DNA from: JBEVMS01 sp040508515
GTDB taxonomy: Bacteria; Pseudomonadota; Gammaproteobacteria; Xanthomonadales; Rhodanobacteraceae
Direction: 5' to 3'
DNA: 29,636 bases
NCBI GenBank assembly: GCA_040508515.1
Contig: JBEVMS010000113.1
Location: 1 to 29,636 of the forward strand
This document shows positions 8,591-16,517 of this stretch, piece by piece. A program made the translations under genes and the position numbers. The notes below the pieces were generated by a model. The model ran no database searches and was not told where the DNA came from. It saw only the letters and a program-made list of their open reading frames with translations. Each line of letters opens with the position of its first letter. Positions within the stretch are counted from its first letter, which is position 1.

Positions 8591-9673
8591 TCAGGCCGTC
8601 TGCACCTGCGCCGCCTGCATCGCGTCGAGCGCGGCCTGCAACGCGCGCTGGTCCAGATCCTGACCGATTAGCACGAAGCGACTGGCCGGCGTTTCGTCCA
8701 CTCGCCAATGGCGATCGAAATAGCTGTCAAAACGCGTGCCCACGCCCTGAATCACCAGACGCATGGCGGCGCCGGGTGGATTGGCGAAACCCTTCACCCG
8801 ATAAATCGTGTGCGTCTCGACCAGACTGCGCAGCAGACCGATCAGCTCGTCGCGCGAAGCCGGCTGCGCCTGCACCACCACCGAGTCGAACGCGTCATGG
8901 TGATGGTCCGCATCCTCGGCCGAACCGTGATGGTCCAGGCGCAGGTGAATGCCTTCCTCCGACGCGGCCTCCAGGCCGATCAGCGCACCGATATCGAGCT
9001 TGCCGAATTGCGCCGGCACGATCTTCACGTGGGCGGGGATGTCTTCGCGGATCAGTTCCTCCACGGCCGCGCGGTCAACGTCGGCGAGCTGGTCGGTCTT
9101 GTTCAAAATCACCAGATCCGCCGCCACCAGTTGGTCGCCGAACAATTCATGCAGCGGCGACTCGTGGTCGAGATTGGGATCGGCCTTGCGCAGCACATCC
9201 ACCGCCTGCGGATCGTTGGCGAACTGGCCGGCCGCGGCGGCCGGGCCATCCACCACCGTGATCACCGCATCGACGGTGAAGCTGTTTTTGATCGACGGCC
9301 AGTTGAAGGCTTGCACCAAAGGCTTGGGCAAGGCCAGACCCGACGTCTCGATCACCACGTGATCGATCTGCTCGCGACGCTCCACCAGGCGCTCCATCAC
9401 CGGATAGAACTCTTCCTGCACGGTGCAGCACAGGCAGCCGTTGGCCAGTTCGTAGAGTTGGCCCTCGGACTCGTTGCCGGCGTCGTCGCAGCCAATGTTG
9501 CAGCCTTTGAGGATTTCGCCATCGATGCCCAGCTCGCCGAATTCGTTGACGATCACCGCAATGCGCCGTCCCTGCGCCTGCGTCAGCAGGTGGCGCAGCA
9601 TGGTCGTTTTACCGCTGCCGAGGAAGCCGGTGATGATCGTGACGGGGATCTTGCGAATGGCGGACTTCACCAT
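8591..9673 (-). CDS. cobW: CobW-type G3E GTPase, putative cobalt chaperone
   Basis: A 360-residue GTPase of the CobW/COG0523 family. It has the P-loop GFLGSGKTT at 16-24, the metal-binding motif GCLCC at 79-83 and the guanine-specificity motif NKTD. A histidine/aspartate-rich loop (DHHGSAEDADHHHD) separates the GTPase part from the C-terminal CobW domain. Members of this family deliver metal ions in a GTP-dependent way, and the placement between a cobalt permease and cobN points to cobalt. The ATG at 9673 is supported by AGGAG about 8 bases upstream; the open frame extends further only through the permease gene in another frame. It follows the permease by 35 bp and precedes cobN by 4 bp. Confidence 0.95.
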   Translation of the reverse strand: MVKSAIRKIPVTIITGFLGSGKTTMLRHLLTQAQGRRIAVIVNEFGELGIDGEILKGCNIGCDDAGNESEGQLYELANGCLCCTVQEEFYPVMERLVERREQIDHVVIETSGLALPKPLVQAFNWPSIKNSFTVDAVITVVDGPAAAAGQFANDPQAVDVLRKADPNLDHESPLHELFGDQLVAADLVILNKTDQLADVDRAAVEELIREDIPAHVKIVPAQFGKLDIGALIGLEAASEEGIHLRLDHHGSAEDADHHHDAFDSVVVQAQPASRDELIGLLRSLVETHTIYRVKGFANPPGAAMRLVIQGVGTRFDSYFDRHWRVDETPASRFVLIGQDLDQRALQAALDAMQAAQVQTA

Positions 9674-9708
9674 GGTGATGCTCCTAGAAAGTCGTGTACG
9701 GCGTGCCG

Positions 9709-10770
9709 TCAGGCGGAAAAATTCACTTCGATGTCGTCGTAGCGCTTGAGCCGGTAAATAATGGCCGAGACCGCCCAGCTGAGCACAAACAGGCCGATCA
9801 CGAAGTAGCCGAGCAAGCCGAAGTGGGACGCGGCAGCGCTGATGAAACCCCAGAACGGCCCGGTCAGCGCGAGCTTGTCGGCGGCCAGTGCCAGCGCTTC
9901 CACGCTGCCGATAACCACCGCAACCACCACCGAGACAAAGGTGATCATCATGTTGTAGTAGATCTTGCGAATCGGCCGGATGAAGGCCCATTTGTATGCG
10001 CCCATCATCAACACGCCGTCGGTGGTATCGATCAGCGTCATGCCGGCGGTGAACAGCATCGGCAGGCACAGCAGCGCACCGAAGGACAGACCATGGCTGG
10101 CCTGGGTGGCGGAAATGCCGAACAGGGCAATCTCGGTGGCGGTATCGAAGCCCAGGCCAAACAGGAAACCGATCGGGAACATATGCCAGCTGCGCGAGGC
10201 CAGGCGAAACAACGGGCGGAACAGGCGCGACAACACGCCCCGCTTATTCAGCAGCAGATCGAGATCTTCATCGATCAGTGGCTGCCCCTGACGCACCGAA
10301 CGGAAGGTTTTGTAAACCGAGACCAGGATGGTCATGTTCGCCACGGCCAACAGCAACAGGAAGAACGCCGAAACGCTGGTGCTGATGATGCTGCCGTAAT
10401 TCTTCACTTGGTCGAAGCGCGCGGAAAGCGAAATCGCCGCCATCGCAATCGCCATCGACATGACGATGATCACCGTCGAGTGGCCGATCGCGAAGAACGG
10501 ACCCACGCCCAGCGCACTGCGACGCTCCTGCAAGAGCTTGCGGGTGACGTTGTCGATCGCCGCGATATGGTCGGCATCCACCGCATGGCGCAAGCCGAAG
10601 GTGTAGGCCAGCAAGGCCGTGCTCAGCAAGACCGGCTGGCCGTGGAAGGCGATGAACGCCCAAAGCCACGCGCCGGCATTGAAAAGAATCAGCGCGGCAT
10701 AGATGGCGATCAGCTTGCGACGAAAATCCGGCGCACTGCCGTGCCAGAGCGTTGTTATTGATCGGAGCAC
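9709..10770 (-). CDS. NiCoT-family nickel/cobalt permease (HoxN/NixA/NicT type)
   Basis: A 353-residue integral membrane protein with the NiCoT signature RHAVDADHIAAIDN at residues 61-74 in the second membrane segment. Further family blocks are GLGFDTATEIALFG and LFTAGMTLIDTTDG, and there are about eight hydrophobic segments. It should import Co2+ (or Ni2+) driven by the membrane potential. The B12 riboswitch upstream and cobW-cobN downstream make cobalt the likely substrate. I choose GTG at 10770 because AAGGAG lies 6 bases before it. An in-frame ATG at 10791 would add seven residues but has a poorer site, and that ATG sits in a hairpin. The open frame continues upstream through the riboswitch to 11541; that extension is not real. 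Confidence 0.93.
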   Translation of the reverse strand: MLRSITTLWHGSAPDFRRKLIAIYAALILFNAGAWLWAFIAFHGQPVLLSTALLAYTFGLRHAVDADHIAAIDNVTRKLLQERRSALGVGPFFAIGHSTVIIVMSMAIAMAAISLSARFDQVKNYGSIISTSVSAFFLLLLAVANMTILVSVYKTFRSVRQGQPLIDEDLDLLLNKRGVLSRLFRPLFRLASRSWHMFPIGFLFGLGFDTATEIALFGISATQASHGLSFGALLCLPMLFTAGMTLIDTTDGVLMMGAYKWAFIRPIRKIYYNMMITFVSVVVAVVIGSVEALALAADKLALTGPFWGFISAAASHFGLLGYFVIGLFVLSWAVSAIIYRLKRYDDIEVNFSA

Positions 10771-10853
10771 GCAAGGCTCCTTGGCGGGCATGACCTGCCC
10801 GCGGCGCGCCGAACGTACGGCGACGCGTGGTTCGCTCGTTGATGTTGCTGCAT
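10755..10853 (-). other. Possible 32-codon leader ORF before the Ni/Co permease
   Basis: An ATG at 10853 opens a 32-codon frame rich in His, Arg and Cys/Ser (begins MQQHQRANH), ending at a TAA at 10755-10757, 16 bases inside the permease gene in another frame. AGGAG precedes it, but at a long spacing of 11 bases. It sits between the riboswitch and the permease start, so it could couple leader translation to the permease, or be chance. No homologue is recognised. Confidence 0.25.
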
Positions 10854-10916
10854 GGTTTCTACGTCTCCTGTCGCTCACCCGCGCATGGGCTTGCAGCGGC
10901 AGGACAAGGCAGGCGC

Positions 10917-10953
10917 GGCAGCCGGCATGGCAGCGACGCTCCACCCGGCTGCC
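10917..10953 (-). promoter_or_regulatory. GC-rich hairpin downstream of the riboswitch aptamer (candidate expression platform)
   Basis: A perfect 9-bp inverted repeat: GGCAGCCGG at one arm and CCGGCTGCC at the other (10945-10953 and 10917-10925), with a 19-nt loop. It comes about 43 nt after the B12 box in the transcript. No run of U follows, so it is not a standard intrinsic terminator. It could help present or hide downstream sites. Confidence 0.4.
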
Positions 10954-10989
10954 CTCCGCAACGCCCGGAACGGCGCTATCGAAAGCACC

Positions 10990-11180
10990 GGCACAGGCCG
11001 GTCTCCGGACTTGCGAGCGGAACCCTTGGTCCCAGCCCGACACCTTCCCGCCTATGCAGTGGTTTTCTGTCGGGTTTTCTCGCCTACCGTTGCGGGGGCA
11101 GTGTCGGCTTGGGGCATGCATGCCCGCACCGACTTCCCGTTTCACCCTGCCACCGCTCGCACGGCAACAGGACACCTGTG
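10990..11180 (-). promoter_or_regulatory. Cobalamin (AdoCbl) riboswitch aptamer
   Basis: Read on the - strand, the segment contains the conserved B12 box AAGTCCGGAGACCGGCC at 11012-10996. Before it, in order, are GGTGTCC, AACGGGAAG, TCGGTGCGG, CTGCCCCCGCAACGGTA and CCACTGCATAGGCGGGAAGG, all matching the order of conserved blocks in cobalamin riboswitches. Length is normal for the class. It lies about 220 nt ahead of the Ni/Co permease start and should lower expression of the permease-cobW-cobN-ATPase-VWA operon when adenosylcobalamin is plentiful. Boundaries are approximate. Whether control is by termination or translation cannot be decided by eye; no U-tract terminator is evident. Confidence 0.93.
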
Positions 11181-11188
11181 GCCCGCCG

Positions 11189-11216
11189 AGTGTAACGTGT
11201 CTGGCACCGTCCACAA
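11189..11216 (-). promoter_or_regulatory. Candidate sigma-70-type promoter for the cobalt operon
   Basis: On the - strand a -35-like TTGTGG (11216-11211) and a -10-like TACACT (11194-11189) are separated by 16 bp. Predicted transcription start near 11182 would place the riboswitch aptamer right at the 5' end of the RNA, which supports the call. Matches to consensus are partial. Confidence 0.45.
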
Positions 11217-11426
11217 GCACGCACAGGCCGGAACACCCCCGGCGCGCCTGGGCGCTCAAGCCGATGCGTTTACCGCCGCCGCTAAGCTCGATGGCGGTGT
11301 TGACTACCTCGATAGGCCAGCATCGGTGGCGATCGGCCACGCGGCCACGATCGAAAAAGGCGATCACGGTACGCAGCGGGCGCTGGCGACGCCCAGGGCG
11401 CTCAAGGCAGCGACAAGACTTCGCGC
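11217..11426. other. Intergenic stretch with a possible dgkA-like remnant on the - strand
   Basis: No intact gene is visible. On the - strand one frame reads IEVVNTAIEL at 11313-11284 and soon after GKRIGLSAQAR. This recalls the conserved (I/V)E.(L/V)N(S/T)AIE helix and the following LS..AK region of diacylglycerol kinase DgkA. There is no start codon context, no N-terminal membrane helix and no further match, so it would be a degraded fragment at most. The resemblance may be chance. Confidence 0.2.
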
Positions 11427-12185
11427 CTAGCGTTTCGTCACGTTCCCACTTATGTATTTCTCGCGCCGGATCTGCGGCACCGGCAAACCGGCGTCTTTGA
11501 GTTCGGCAAACGCGGTATCCACCATGTTGGGATTGCCGCACAGATAGGCGATGTCGCGCGCAGCGTCGGGAATCAGCTCGCTCAAGGTGTTTTGCACGTG
11601 GCCGGAGCGATCGTTGGGACGCACCACCGCGCGCGGCAGCCGGCTAAAACAGGCGTGGAAGACAAAACCCGGATGCGCCTGCGCGAAGGCCTCGAACTCC
11701 TCGCCGTAAAGCAACTCCGGCTCGCTGCGCACGCCATACAGCAAGGCCACCTCGATACCGCGGCGCTCGATCAGTTCGGCCAGCACGGGCAGCATCGCGC
11801 GATACGGTGTAACGCCGGTGCCGGTGGCCATCAGCAGGTAGCGCCCATTGCTGTCGCCCTCGCCGAGGCAGAAACGTCCGTAGGGACCGCTGGCCTCTAC
11901 CGTCTGGCCATGCTCAAGCATGCTCAGCAACGCGGTGGCCGCACCGCCTTCGACGTAGCTGACCGCGATTTCGATCCGCGTCACCGCGCTGTGGCCATCG
12001 CCCACGGTAGCAATCGAATAGCTGCGCTTGGCCGGCGTGCCGTCGGCGTAGTCAAAGTGAATCTGCACGAATTGCCCCGGCACAAACGCCAGCGGCAGGC
12101 CGTCGACACGCTCGAACACGAGGTGACGCACGCTGGGCGCGAGCATGTGACTGTCGACAAGACGCAGGGTAAAACGGTCGGCCAT
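11427..12185 (-). CDS. FNR-family NAD(P)H-flavin/ferredoxin reductase
   Basis: A 252-residue flavoprotein of the ferredoxin-NADP reductase superfamily. It has the FAD-binding RSYS at 54-57, a phosphate-binding GPYGRF near 100-105, the NAD(P)-binding GTGVTPYR at 122-129 and the late CGNPNMVD near residue 211. There is no [2Fe-2S] cluster motif, so electrons would pass to ferredoxin, flavodoxin or a partner protein in the cytoplasm. It ends with EKYISGNVTKR, with no aromatic residue at the very C-terminus. The ATG at 12185 is chosen; a TTG at 12203 is in frame but its extension looks unlike the family. It is divergent from the ABC exporter. Exact physiological role is unknown; related proteins are often named CDP-6-deoxy-glucoseen reductase-like. 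Confidence 0.85.
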   Translation of the reverse strand: MADRFTLRLVDSHMLAPSVRHLVFERVDGLPLAFVPGQFVQIHFDYADGTPAKRSYSIATVGDGHSAVTRIEIAVSYVEGGAATALLSMLEHGQTVEASGPYGRFCLGEGDSNGRYLLMATGTGVTPYRAMLPVLAELIERRGIEVALLYGVRSEPELLYGEEFEAFAQAHPGFVFHACFSRLPRAVVRPNDRSGHVQNTLSELIPDAARDIAYLCGNPNMVDTAFAELKDAGLPVPQIRREKYISGNVTKR

Positions 12186-12199
12186 GATGGTTCCGGAAA

Positions 12200-12228
12200 A
12201 CAATAAGTAGGCGACGAGGGTCGGGCAA
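12200..12228 (-). promoter_or_regulatory. Candidate promoter for the FNR-family reductase
   Basis: TTGCCC (12228-12223) and TATTGT (12205-12200) on the - strand are 17 bp apart. The expected start would be only about 8 nt before the ATG at 12185, giving a very short leader. Its -35 overlaps that of the divergent ABC promoter. Confidence 0.35.
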
Positions 12229-12250
12229 CGACCACCGAGCCGGCTATAAT
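12222..12250 (+). promoter_or_regulatory. Candidate promoter for the ABC exporter genes
   Basis: A perfect -10 hexamer TATAAT at 12245-12250 with a weak -35 (CGGGCA, 12222-12227) at 17 bp spacing. Transcription would start near 12257, about 20 nt before the ATG. Confidence 0.55.
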
Positions 12251-12277
12251 AGGTCGCTTAATGATCCGGTGCAGCCC

Positions 12278-13224
<947 letters not shown>

Positions 13225-13228
<4 letters not shown>

Positions 13229-13998
13229 GCAGCTCGCAGAACTTGATCGCCCTGCACACCCTGGTGCGCCGCGAAGTGGTGCGCATCATGCGCATCTGGA
13301 CGCAGACGCTGATCCCGCCGGCGATCACCATGACGTTGTACTTCGTCATCTTCGGCAAGCTGATCGGCGGCCGCATCGGGCAAATGCACGGCTTCACCTA
13401 CATGCAGTACATCGTGCCCGGCCTGGTCATGATGAGCATCATCACCAACAGCTACGGCAACATCTCCAGCTCGTTCTTCGGCGCCAAGTTCAGCCGCGCG
13501 GTGGAAGAAATGCTGGTGTCGCCGATGCCCAACTGGGTGATCCTGCTCGGCTACGTGGCCGGCGCGGTCTTGCGCGGCTTGATCGTCGGCGTGCTGGTGC
13601 TGTGCATCGCGCTGTTCTTCACCGACCTGCACGTGGCTCATCCGCTGATCACGCTGGGCTCGGTCCTGATGGGCGCCACGGTGTTCTCGCTGGCCGGCTT
13701 CGTCAACGCGGTCTACGCCAAGAAGTTCGACGACATCGCGCTGGTGCCGACCTTCGTGCTGACCCCGCTGACCTACCTGGGCGGCGTGTTCTACTCGGTC
13801 GACCTGCTCAGCCAGCCGTGGCGCTCGATCTCGATGGCCAACCCGATCTTGTACATGGTCAACGCGTTCCGCTTCGGCGTGCTCGGTGTCAGCGACGTCG
13901 ACATCTACGTCGCCTTCGGCGTGATGAGCCTGTTCGTGCTCGGCCTGGGCGCGCTGGGCTTGTACCTACTGCGCAAGGGCGTCGGGCTGCGCAGCTAA
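13225..13998 (+). CDS. ABC-2 type exporter permease (YadH-like)
   Basis: A 257-residue inner-membrane protein with about six hydrophobic segments. It includes the ABC-2 block VVRIMRIWTQTLIPPAITMT at the N-terminus, FSRAVEEMLVSPMPN after the second or third segment, and the conserved LTPLTYLGGVFYSVDLL before the last segments, as in YadH. It pairs with the ATPase just upstream, with coupled translation by an ATGA overlap. Substrates of this branch are not well defined, so lipid, polysaccharide or drug export all remain possible. It ends 168 bp before rluF, in front of a structured intergenic segment. Confidence 0.93.
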
Positions 13999-14039
13999 CG
14001 GTGGTTGGCGCGACGTGAGGCGTGAGTAAAAAGCACCCC

Positions 14040-14093
14040 TCACTCGCGCTACGCTCGCCCCGGTTAGCTGCTGCCCGTAGCGCTTGGGAGTGA
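14040..14093. repeat. Long imperfect palindrome between the ABC permease and rluF
   Basis: TCACTC-GCGCTACG (14040-14053) pairs with CGTAGCGC (14076-14083) and GAGTGA (14088-14093), a 14-bp stem interrupted by a 4-nt bulge (TTGG), with a 22-nt loop. A second inverted repeat follows at 14095-14100 (GGTACG) and 14125-14130 (CGTACC). No U-run follows either, so it is not a classical terminator. It may be a REP-like element or a leader structure of rluF. Confidence 0.5.
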
Positions 14094-14166
14094 CGGTACG
14101 CGGTGCCTGAAATCACCCGCACTTCGTACCCTCCCCGTTCACCCATCTCATCAGTTAGCTCGCCCT

Positions 14167-14886
14167 ATGCGCGTCAATAAATTCATCAGCGAAGCCGGAC
14201 TGTGCTCACGCCGCGAAGCGGACGAGATGCTGTTGGCGGGCCGGGTCAGCATCAACGGCGAGATCGTCAGCACCGGCGCCAAGGCGCTGGAAGGCGACGA
14301 AGTGCGCGTGGACGGCGAGATCGTGCGCGCGCGCGTGCTGGCGACCACGCCGGCGGCCAAGAAGGCGGTGTACATCGCGCTGAACAAGCCGGTCGGCATC
14401 ACCTGCACCACCGATCAAAGCGTGGACGGCAACATCGTCGATTTTGTCGATCACCCGCAGCGGATCTTTCCGATCGGCCGGCTGGACAAGGATTCCGAAG
14501 GGCTGATCCTGCTGACCAGCAACGGCGATATCGTCAACGAAATCCTGCGCGCCGAGAACAACCACGAAAAGGAATATCTGGTCGCGGTCAACAAGGCGGT
14601 CACTGACGAATTCCTCAAGGGCATGGCCAAGGGTGTGCGCATCCACCACCAGATGACCAAACCCTGCCGCGTGCGCAAGATCGCCAAATACGGTTTTTCG
14701 ATCGTGCTGACGCAAGGCCTCAACCGGCAAATCCGCCTGATGGCCGCCGCGTTCGATTACCGCGTCACCCAACTGCGCCGCGTGCGCGTGATCAACATCA
14801 AACTAGGCCATCTAAAACCCGGCCAATGGCGCAACCTCACCGAAGCGGAACTCAAAGGTTTGTTGCCGGGGCGGACGCAGTGGTGA
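14167..14886 (+). CDS. rluF: 23S rRNA pseudouridine synthase, RluF type (RsuA/RluB/E/F family)
   Basis: A 239-residue protein with an N-terminal S4 RNA-binding domain (MRVNKFISEAGLCSRREAD, about residues 1-50), then the catalytic domain with GRLDKDSEGLILL, whose Asp107 is the expected nucleophile. QGLNRQIRLMAAAFDYRV near residue 182 marks the RluF branch rather than RsuA or RluE. RluF converts U2604 of 23S rRNA to pseudouridine in E. coli; the same site is assumed here. It is somewhat shorter than the E. coli enzyme, lacking a C-terminal tail. The ATG at 14167 is used; no Shine-Dalgarno sequence is visible, so a short or leaderless message is possible. Confidence 0.9.
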   Translation: MRVNKFISEAGLCSRREADEMLLAGRVSINGEIVSTGAKALEGDEVRVDGEIVRARVLATTPAAKKAVYIALNKPVGITCTTDQSVDGNIVDFVDHPQRIFPIGRLDKDSEGLILLTSNGDIVNEILRAENNHEKEYLVAVNKAVTDEFLKGMAKGVRIHHQMTKPCRVRKIAKYGFSIVLTQGLNRQIRLMAAAFDYRVTQLRRVRVINIKLGHLKPGQWRNLTEAELKGLLPGRTQW

Positions 14887-14944
14887 GGGTTGGGGCGGCG
14901 TAGGGGTAGCAGTCGCAGTGACCTGAGTTTTGTCGTTCCCGACA

Positions 14945-14981
14945 CGCTGCCAAGGGGTTGCAGCCCCTGATCGCAGCAGCG
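14945..14981. terminator. Hairpin between convergent rluF and serine hydrolase genes
   Basis: CGCTGC (14945-14950) with GCAGCG (14976-14981) encloses a second stem AGGGG/CCCCT (14953-14957 with 14964-14968). The position just after two converging genes fits a shared terminator, but no U-tract is present on either strand, so Rho or another mechanism may be needed. Confidence 0.35.
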
Positions 14982-14993
14982 CGCGAAGGTTTC

Positions 14994-16148
14994 TCAACGG
15001 CCTGTTAAACCCGGAATGAGATGCGAGGCGATGCCGTCGATGAAATTCTGCGGCGATCCACCCATGAGATTGGTCAGCACAATCACGGCAACATCGTCCT
15101 TTGGGTAGATAAAAACGGCGGCTCGCTCCCCTCCCTCGGGCGTCACTGCCGCATGCTGCTTTCGCATGATCACTGGCCAACCCAGCGCATAGCCATTCAT
15201 CAGATCATTGAATTGAGCGTAGCTACCATCCGGGAGCCGCTGTGGGCGCCAAAGCTCATCGATACTCGACTTTCTCAGCAGTTTGCCCTGCTCAAGAGCG
15301 ATTACCCACTTAGCCATATCGATTGCCGTGCTATCGATGCCTGCCGCCGTCCTCATGTAGGGAGGAATGACTTCTTGGCGCAACTGCAAAGTCTTCGCCC
15401 TATCTACGCCGATCGTCTGTCCATCTTTAATTTTCAGAAGCAAATACGTATACATCGTAGCGTCGGCGCCCTCCGATGAACCGGAATGGCCAAACGTCGT
15501 ATTGGTCATCTCTGCACGATCAAACTGGCCCTGCTTTATGAAACCCGCAAACGCTTCACCGGAAACACGATCGATGATCTTGCCAAGGACCAGATAGTTG
15601 GTCTGTGTATATTGAAACTTGGTGCCCGGCTTGAAGATGAGCGGTAACGTCTTGATCTTTGCCCATGCCGCGTCGGGCGCAAGTCCATCAATCAGCTTGA
15701 TGTTGTCATCAAGGATTTCCGGAATGCCAGAGGTATGCGTGAGCAAATCTCGAACTGTGATGTCATTCCAGTTCGCAGGCACATCATCTAAGTAAACACG
15801 CACCCGTGAGTCGAGAGATATCTTCCCCATCTCGACAAGTTGCATAACCGCGATGCCAGTGAAAGCTTTCGTAATCGAGTTAATGGGAAAGAGGGTTGTA
15901 TTGGTTACAGTGGAATTTTGGTGAACATTTGAAAGGCCGTAAGATTTTGTGTAAATCAACTCACCTCGTTTAACGATTGCGAGCTGTAACCCAGGAATTC
16001 TTCCCTGCAGCATCTTCGTTTCAATATAGGCATCAATAGATCTAGCGTTCAGGGCATTTGTGTCTGACGCCACCGCAGTTTTCGAACCTGTTGCCGCGAA
16101 TCCGAATGCAGCTACAAGAAAAAGCATTTTAATATTCCGCAGTATCAC
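14994..16148 (-). CDS. Secreted serine hydrolase, class C beta-lactamase/esterase fold
   Basis: A 384-residue protein with a signal peptide (about residues 1-27, cleavage after AVA) and the beta-lactamase/PBP fold. The SxxK motif is SITK at 91-94, with Ser91 as nucleophile, and LLTHTSGIPE follows near residues 135-144. The second motif is Tyr180-Thr-Gln182 where YxN is usual, and the third motif position reads EGG near 338-340 rather than KTG or HxG. Activity could be as a peptidase, esterase or lactamase; the motif changes argue against assuming antibiotic resistance. The GTG at 16148 is chosen because AGGAAG lies 5 bases upstream; an ATG at 16127 has no such site. Codons are visibly more A/T-rich than in neighbouring genes, suggesting acquisition by transfer. 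Confidence 0.88.
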   Translation of the reverse strand: MILRNIKMLFLVAAFGFAATGSKTAVASDTNALNARSIDAYIETKMLQGRIPGLQLAIVKRGELIYTKSYGLSNVHQNSTVTNTTLFPINSITKAFTGIAVMQLVEMGKISLDSRVRVYLDDVPANWNDITVRDLLTHTSGIPEILDDNIKLIDGLAPDAAWAKIKTLPLIFKPGTKFQYTQTNYLVLGKIIDRVSGEAFAGFIKQGQFDRAEMTNTTFGHSGSSEGADATMYTYLLLKIKDGQTIGVDRAKTLQLRQEVIPPYMRTAAGIDSTAIDMAKWVIALEQGKLLRKSSIDELWRPQRLPDGSYAQFNDLMNGYALGWPVIMRKQHAAVTPEGGERAAVFIYPKDDVAVIVLTNLMGGSPQNFIDGIASHLIPGLTGR

Positions 16149-16208
16149 AAGTGCTTCCTATTTGAGAATGAGTCAGTAATTCCGACTGACCTTCCGGTAT
16201 CCTCTCAT

Positions 16209-16517
16209 TCATTCGAACCAATCGCCTCTCCGTCCCGATAATCTTCTAAGGGTAGACCTAAGCGGCATCATCAATCGGGCGCTGAGAAAAACCGCGATCG
16301 CCGCGAACTGTATGTCGATAAGGACAATAACCGCATCGTAGCCCAGATACTGCAAGGTCAAGGCTGCATCCAGGAGAGTGGGAGAAATACAAAGCACCAA
16401 CAGGGTAAGCAGAAACAGGAGTTTCCCCAGTTCGCGCTTGTCCAGATGCGAATAAATTCTTGCACAGCAGATTTGCAGGGACTCCGCGAAGATTCGCAGC
16501 TCATCCATGAATTTCAT
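16209..16517 (-). CDS. Small hypothetical membrane protein
   Basis: A 102-residue protein not recognised as any named family. It has an amphipathic, charged N-terminal part (about 1-28), two hydrophobic segments (about 30-52, LLFLLTLLVLCISPTLLD; and about 61-82, AVIVLIDIQFAAIAVFLSARL), and a basic tail (RSTLRRLSGRRG) that would sit in the cytoplasm. The pattern fits a two-helix inner-membrane hairpin protein. The start could be the ATG at 16517 or the ATG at 16508; neither has a convincing ribosome site. It lies 60 bp before the serine hydrolase on the same strand and shares its A/T-rich composition, so both may have arrived together. It might be a small accessory protein, or not expressed. 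Confidence 0.5.
   Translation of the reverse strand: MKFMDELRIFAESLQICCARIYSHLDKRELGKLLFLLTLLVLCISPTLLDAALTLQYLGYDAVIVLIDIQFAAIAVFLSARLMMPLRSTLRRLSGRRGDWFE

Noticed and set aside
6763..9261. Very long + strand open frame opposite cobN and cobW
   Set aside because: Antisense open frames are frequent in GC-rich genes. The translation is Arg/His/Gln-rich, matches nothing, and the opposite strand encodes clear CobN and CobW.
10771..11541. Upstream extension of the Ni/Co permease reading frame across the riboswitch
   Set aside because: The extension covers the aptamer and the end of the FNR-family gene, has no family similarity, and a better start with AAGGAG exists at 10770.
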